Positions 7,272-9,356 of a stretch of 9,356 nucleotides of DNA are shown piece by piece (the first letter of the stretch is position 1; every line of letters starts with the position of its first letter). The stretch covers positions 1-9,356 of the forward strand of contig DIHT01000009.1 in assembly GCA_002420305.1 (NCBI GenBank), written 5' to 3'. This DNA is from Akkermansiaceae bacterium UBA5689. GTDB taxonomy: Bacteria; Verrucomicrobiota; Verrucomicrobiia; Verrucomicrobiales; Akkermansiaceae. A program made the position numbers and the translations under genes. Under the pieces are notes generated by a model. It did no database searches. It was not told the DNA's origin and was given only the letters and a program-made list of their open reading frames with translations.

Positions 7272-9356
7272 CTAGTGCTGGAAAAGGAATTCACTCTTAT
7301 TGAGAACAATCCAAAGAGTATCCTCAAGAGCCGTAGTGGCATTCTCTGCCCCTCGGATATACTGCAGATGGAGGGCCAACTCCTTGTCCCCCGGCGGCCG
7401 ACACAGAGCAGAGAAATATAGTTTTCTCACAATCTCTTCCTCATTCAGCCCCTCACGAATCCACTGATGCAGATGTCCATCTTTCGCGGTGATCATATCA
7501 TGAATGAGCTGGCCGTTATACATCTGCAGTGCCTGTCCCAGGCTCGATTCATCACCGCGCTCACATTCACAGATGGTCTGGCGCTCGGGCTGCCCAAACA
7601 CCTTCATGAACTCTACTTCTCCAATCCTTCCGCGATTGTGCGCCCTGAGATCAGGCGCAGGAAGTTCAGTCGCTCTGAGCTCAGGAGGCACCCCTTCGAA
7701 TTTCATCGGCCGACCGGTCACTACGCCCAGAGCATCAACTAACTGTTCTGCCGTGAGCATCCGAGGCTGGTAGTGGGAAAAATAAGTTCGGTCATCCCTG
7801 TTAAATTGGTCGGTCTCAGAAGCAGCCTGATACGTGTTACTATTGAGAATAACCCGGAGAAGGTGCCGCCGATCATATCCGCTCTGACGAAAATCCTGCG
7901 CCAGCGCTTTCAGCAGGGGAGGATTACTGGGCGGGTTGGTATCCCTGAAATCATCGAAGGGCTCTACGATTCCTCTCCCGAGGAGGTAGGACCAGATTCT
8001 GTTGGCCTCAACTTGAGCAAAGAAGGGATTGTCCTCCCCTGTCAACCACTCGGTAAATACATCCCGCCGATCAAAGGATTGTTCCACTTCCATTTCGCCA
8101 GCCTTTGGAGCCCACGGCTTCATGGTTTCTCCGGTCGCCGGGTGAGAAACCTCCCCATCCTGTCGGCTGTAAACGATCAGCTCCTCACCCTTGCCGGTCT
8201 TTTTACGCTCCACGCGGTTGAAGAACGCGGCAAGTCCGTAGTAGTTGTCCTGCGTCCAGCGCTCAAAGGGATGATTGTGACACTTTGCACATTGAATTCT
8301 GGAGCCTAGAAACAACTGGGCCGACGTCTCCATCGCATCAAAGGTATTCCCTGCAGCCCTGTAGTAATTGGCAGCAGGATAGACGAGACTGCTTCCTCTG
8401 GCGGTCAGGATCTCCCGAGCGAATTCATCATAGGGCATGTTAGAGGACACCGCATTCACAAGCCACCGGCTGAGCTTGAACACCGACGCCTGTCCGATCT
8501 GTTTTTTCGATACGCGCAGAAGGTCTCCCCATTTCTGGGCCCAGAAAGAGGCATGATCCTCGCTCTCAAGAAGAGTGTCGATAAGGAGAGCGCGCTTTCG
8601 AGGATCCCGGTCCTCAACGAAGTGGCCGATCGCCTCTGCGGAAGGAAGTTGGCCGGTTACATCCAGATACACCCTCCGGACGAATTCCAAGTCTTCGCTC
8701 TGCTGGCTTGGAGCAAACTGCAGCTGCCGTAATTTTCGATAGACATGCTCGTCGACGTAGTTGGCAGGTTTACGATCGGCCCATTCAAATCCATCAATCT
8801 TCTTCACGAAGGTCAGGCTCGTGCTTTCGATAAATTCGAGGTAGCGAGCGATGACGGCCACTCCTCCCCGCTCAACTCCACTCACCAATCCTTGCCTCGA
8901 AACCTCCGCCACCTTGGTGTTGGAGCTCTCAAAGACTGCCAGATGCGTGACATCTCGCCTCGTCCCATCGCTGAACTTCGCCTGAACGGAGAATTGCTGG
9001 TTCGCATCGGGAAAATGCAGAACCCGGGACTCAGAGGGATAAATTTCGATCCCGGTGCAGACGCTCTCCTCTCCCTTGCGGAGGGCCGCTCCCTCCGCGA
9101 TCCATGAGCGAAGGAGAGCATATTCCTCGCTCCCCTTATCCAGTTTTTTTCCTCCTTCGTGACTGACGGCCGTGGTCGGTTTGAGCAACAACAGACTTTT
9201 GTCAGGCTCAATGGGATTCGTCCTGCGCCCCAATTCCTCGCTGACCAGCGTAAGCCCATCAAGGGCGGGATCAAAGGCACGAAGTGAGAGTCGGAAGCTT
9301 CCCTTCCCATGCGGCGATCCGTGACAGGAACCGGCACTGCACCCAAGACGGGAAAG
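7272..9356 (-). CDS. DUF1549/DUF1553 cytochrome-like protein, N-terminus beyond right edge
   Basis: Large PVC-type protein of unknown biochemical role; 694 residues are visible and the frame is open to the window edge. The visible N-terminus has GCSAGSCHGSPHGKGSF, a CX4CH heme-like motif (6-12), followed by ELGRRTNP and SLLLLKPT, typical of the planctomycete cytochrome domain. About 100-185 is a bacterial Ig-like (Big_2) segment (FSDGTRRDVTHLAVFESSN). About 190-385 is DUF1549 (DLEFVRRVYLDVTGQLPS), containing a second, standard motif CAKCH (356-360) in CAKCHNHPFERWTQDNYYG. About 425-665 is DUF1553 (FFAQVEANRIWSYLLGRGIV; PRMLTAEQLVDAL). It ends with ALEDTLWIVLNKSEFLFQH, as the family does. A TTG at 9233 could be mistaken for a start, but the 41 codons upstream are clearly homologous. 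It probably forms an extracytoplasmic redox complex with the downstream WD40 cytochrome. Confidence 0.93.
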   Translation of the reverse strand, partial: LSRLGCSAGSCHGSPHGKGSFRLSLRAFDPALDGLTLVSEELGRRTNPIEPDKSLLLLKPTTAVSHEGGKKLDKGSEEYALLRSWIAEGAALRKGEESVCTGIEIYPSESRVLHFPDANQQFSVQAKFSDGTRRDVTHLAVFESSNTKVAEVSRQGLVSGVERGGVAVIARYLEFIESTSLTFVKKIDGFEWADRKPANYVDEHVYRKLRQLQFAPSQQSEDLEFVRRVYLDVTGQLPSAEAIGHFVEDRDPRKRALLIDTLLESEDHASFWAQKWGDLLRVSKKQIGQASVFKLSRWLVNAVSSNMPYDEFAREILTARGSSLVYPAANYYRAAGNTFDAMETSAQLFLGSRIQCAKCHNHPFERWTQDNYYGLAAFFNRVERKKTGKGEELIVYSRQDGEVSHPATGETMKPWAPKAGEMEVEQSFDRRDVFTEWLTGEDNPFFAQVEANRIWSYLLGRGIVEPFDDFRDTNPPSNPPLLKALAQDFRQSGYDRRHLLRVILNSNTYQAASETDQFNRDDRTYFSHYQPRMLTAEQLVDALGVVTGRPMKFEGVPPELRATELPAPDLRAHNRGRIGEVEFMKVFGQPERQTICECERGDESSLGQALQMYNGQLIHDMITAKDGHLHQWIREGLNEEEIVRKLYFSALCRPPGDKELALHLQYIRGAENATTALEDTLWIVLNKSEFLFQH

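Noticed and set aside
7272..9233. TTG at 9233 as the start of the DUF1549/DUF1553 gene
   Set aside because: The same frame stays open to 9356 and encodes CSAGSCHGSPHGKG and ELGRR, conserved family sequence. The true start is outside the window.

Overview
The window looks like a chromosomal segment from a bacterium of the PVC group, most likely a verrucomicrobium or, less likely, a planctomycete. The evidence is the combination of a DUF1549/DUF1553 protein with planctomycete-type cytochrome c motifs, a cytochrome-WD40 fusion, a large lamin-tail/CotH protein, a BNR sialidase-like protein and a formylglycine sulfatase. These families cluster this way mainly in that group. No ribosomal RNA or other strict marker is present, so genus-level placement is not possible.

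All recognisable genes lie on the minus strand, so the biological order runs from the right edge to the left. (1) 9356-7272: DUF1549/DUF1553 multiheme-type protein, with its N-terminus beyond the right edge. (2) 7266-5962: secreted single-heme cytochrome c/WD40 beta-propeller protein, 5 bases after gene 1. (3) 5826-5464: small exported cysteine protein made of two 47-residue repeats. (4) 5298-1708: 1196-residue exported protein with a lamin-tail domain at each end and a CotH kinase-like core. (5) 1624-526: exported BNR/sialidase-like gene broken by a single-base frameshift near 949-961. (6) 438-1: start of a sulfatase that runs off the left edge.

Every gene whose N-terminus is visible starts with a signal peptide, so the cluster acts outside the cytoplasm. 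Genes 1 and 2 form a tight pair, probably one transcript. The other gaps are 83 to 165 bases and contain no convincing intrinsic terminator, so a longer co-directional transcript is possible but unproven. Sulfatase plus sialidase-like protein suggests attack on sulfated or sialylated glycans. The cytochrome pair suggests a periplasmic redox function, and the substrate of either part cannot be read from sequence.

The clearest oddities are the frameshifted sialidase, the internally duplicated cysteine protein, a possible 27-codon leader ORF with a strong ribosome binding site overlapping the CotH start by ATGA, and a non-standard acidic motif in the CotH domain. I see no tRNA, rRNA, CRISPR array, insertion sequence or phage gene. 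No stretch longer than 300 bases lacks a gene.
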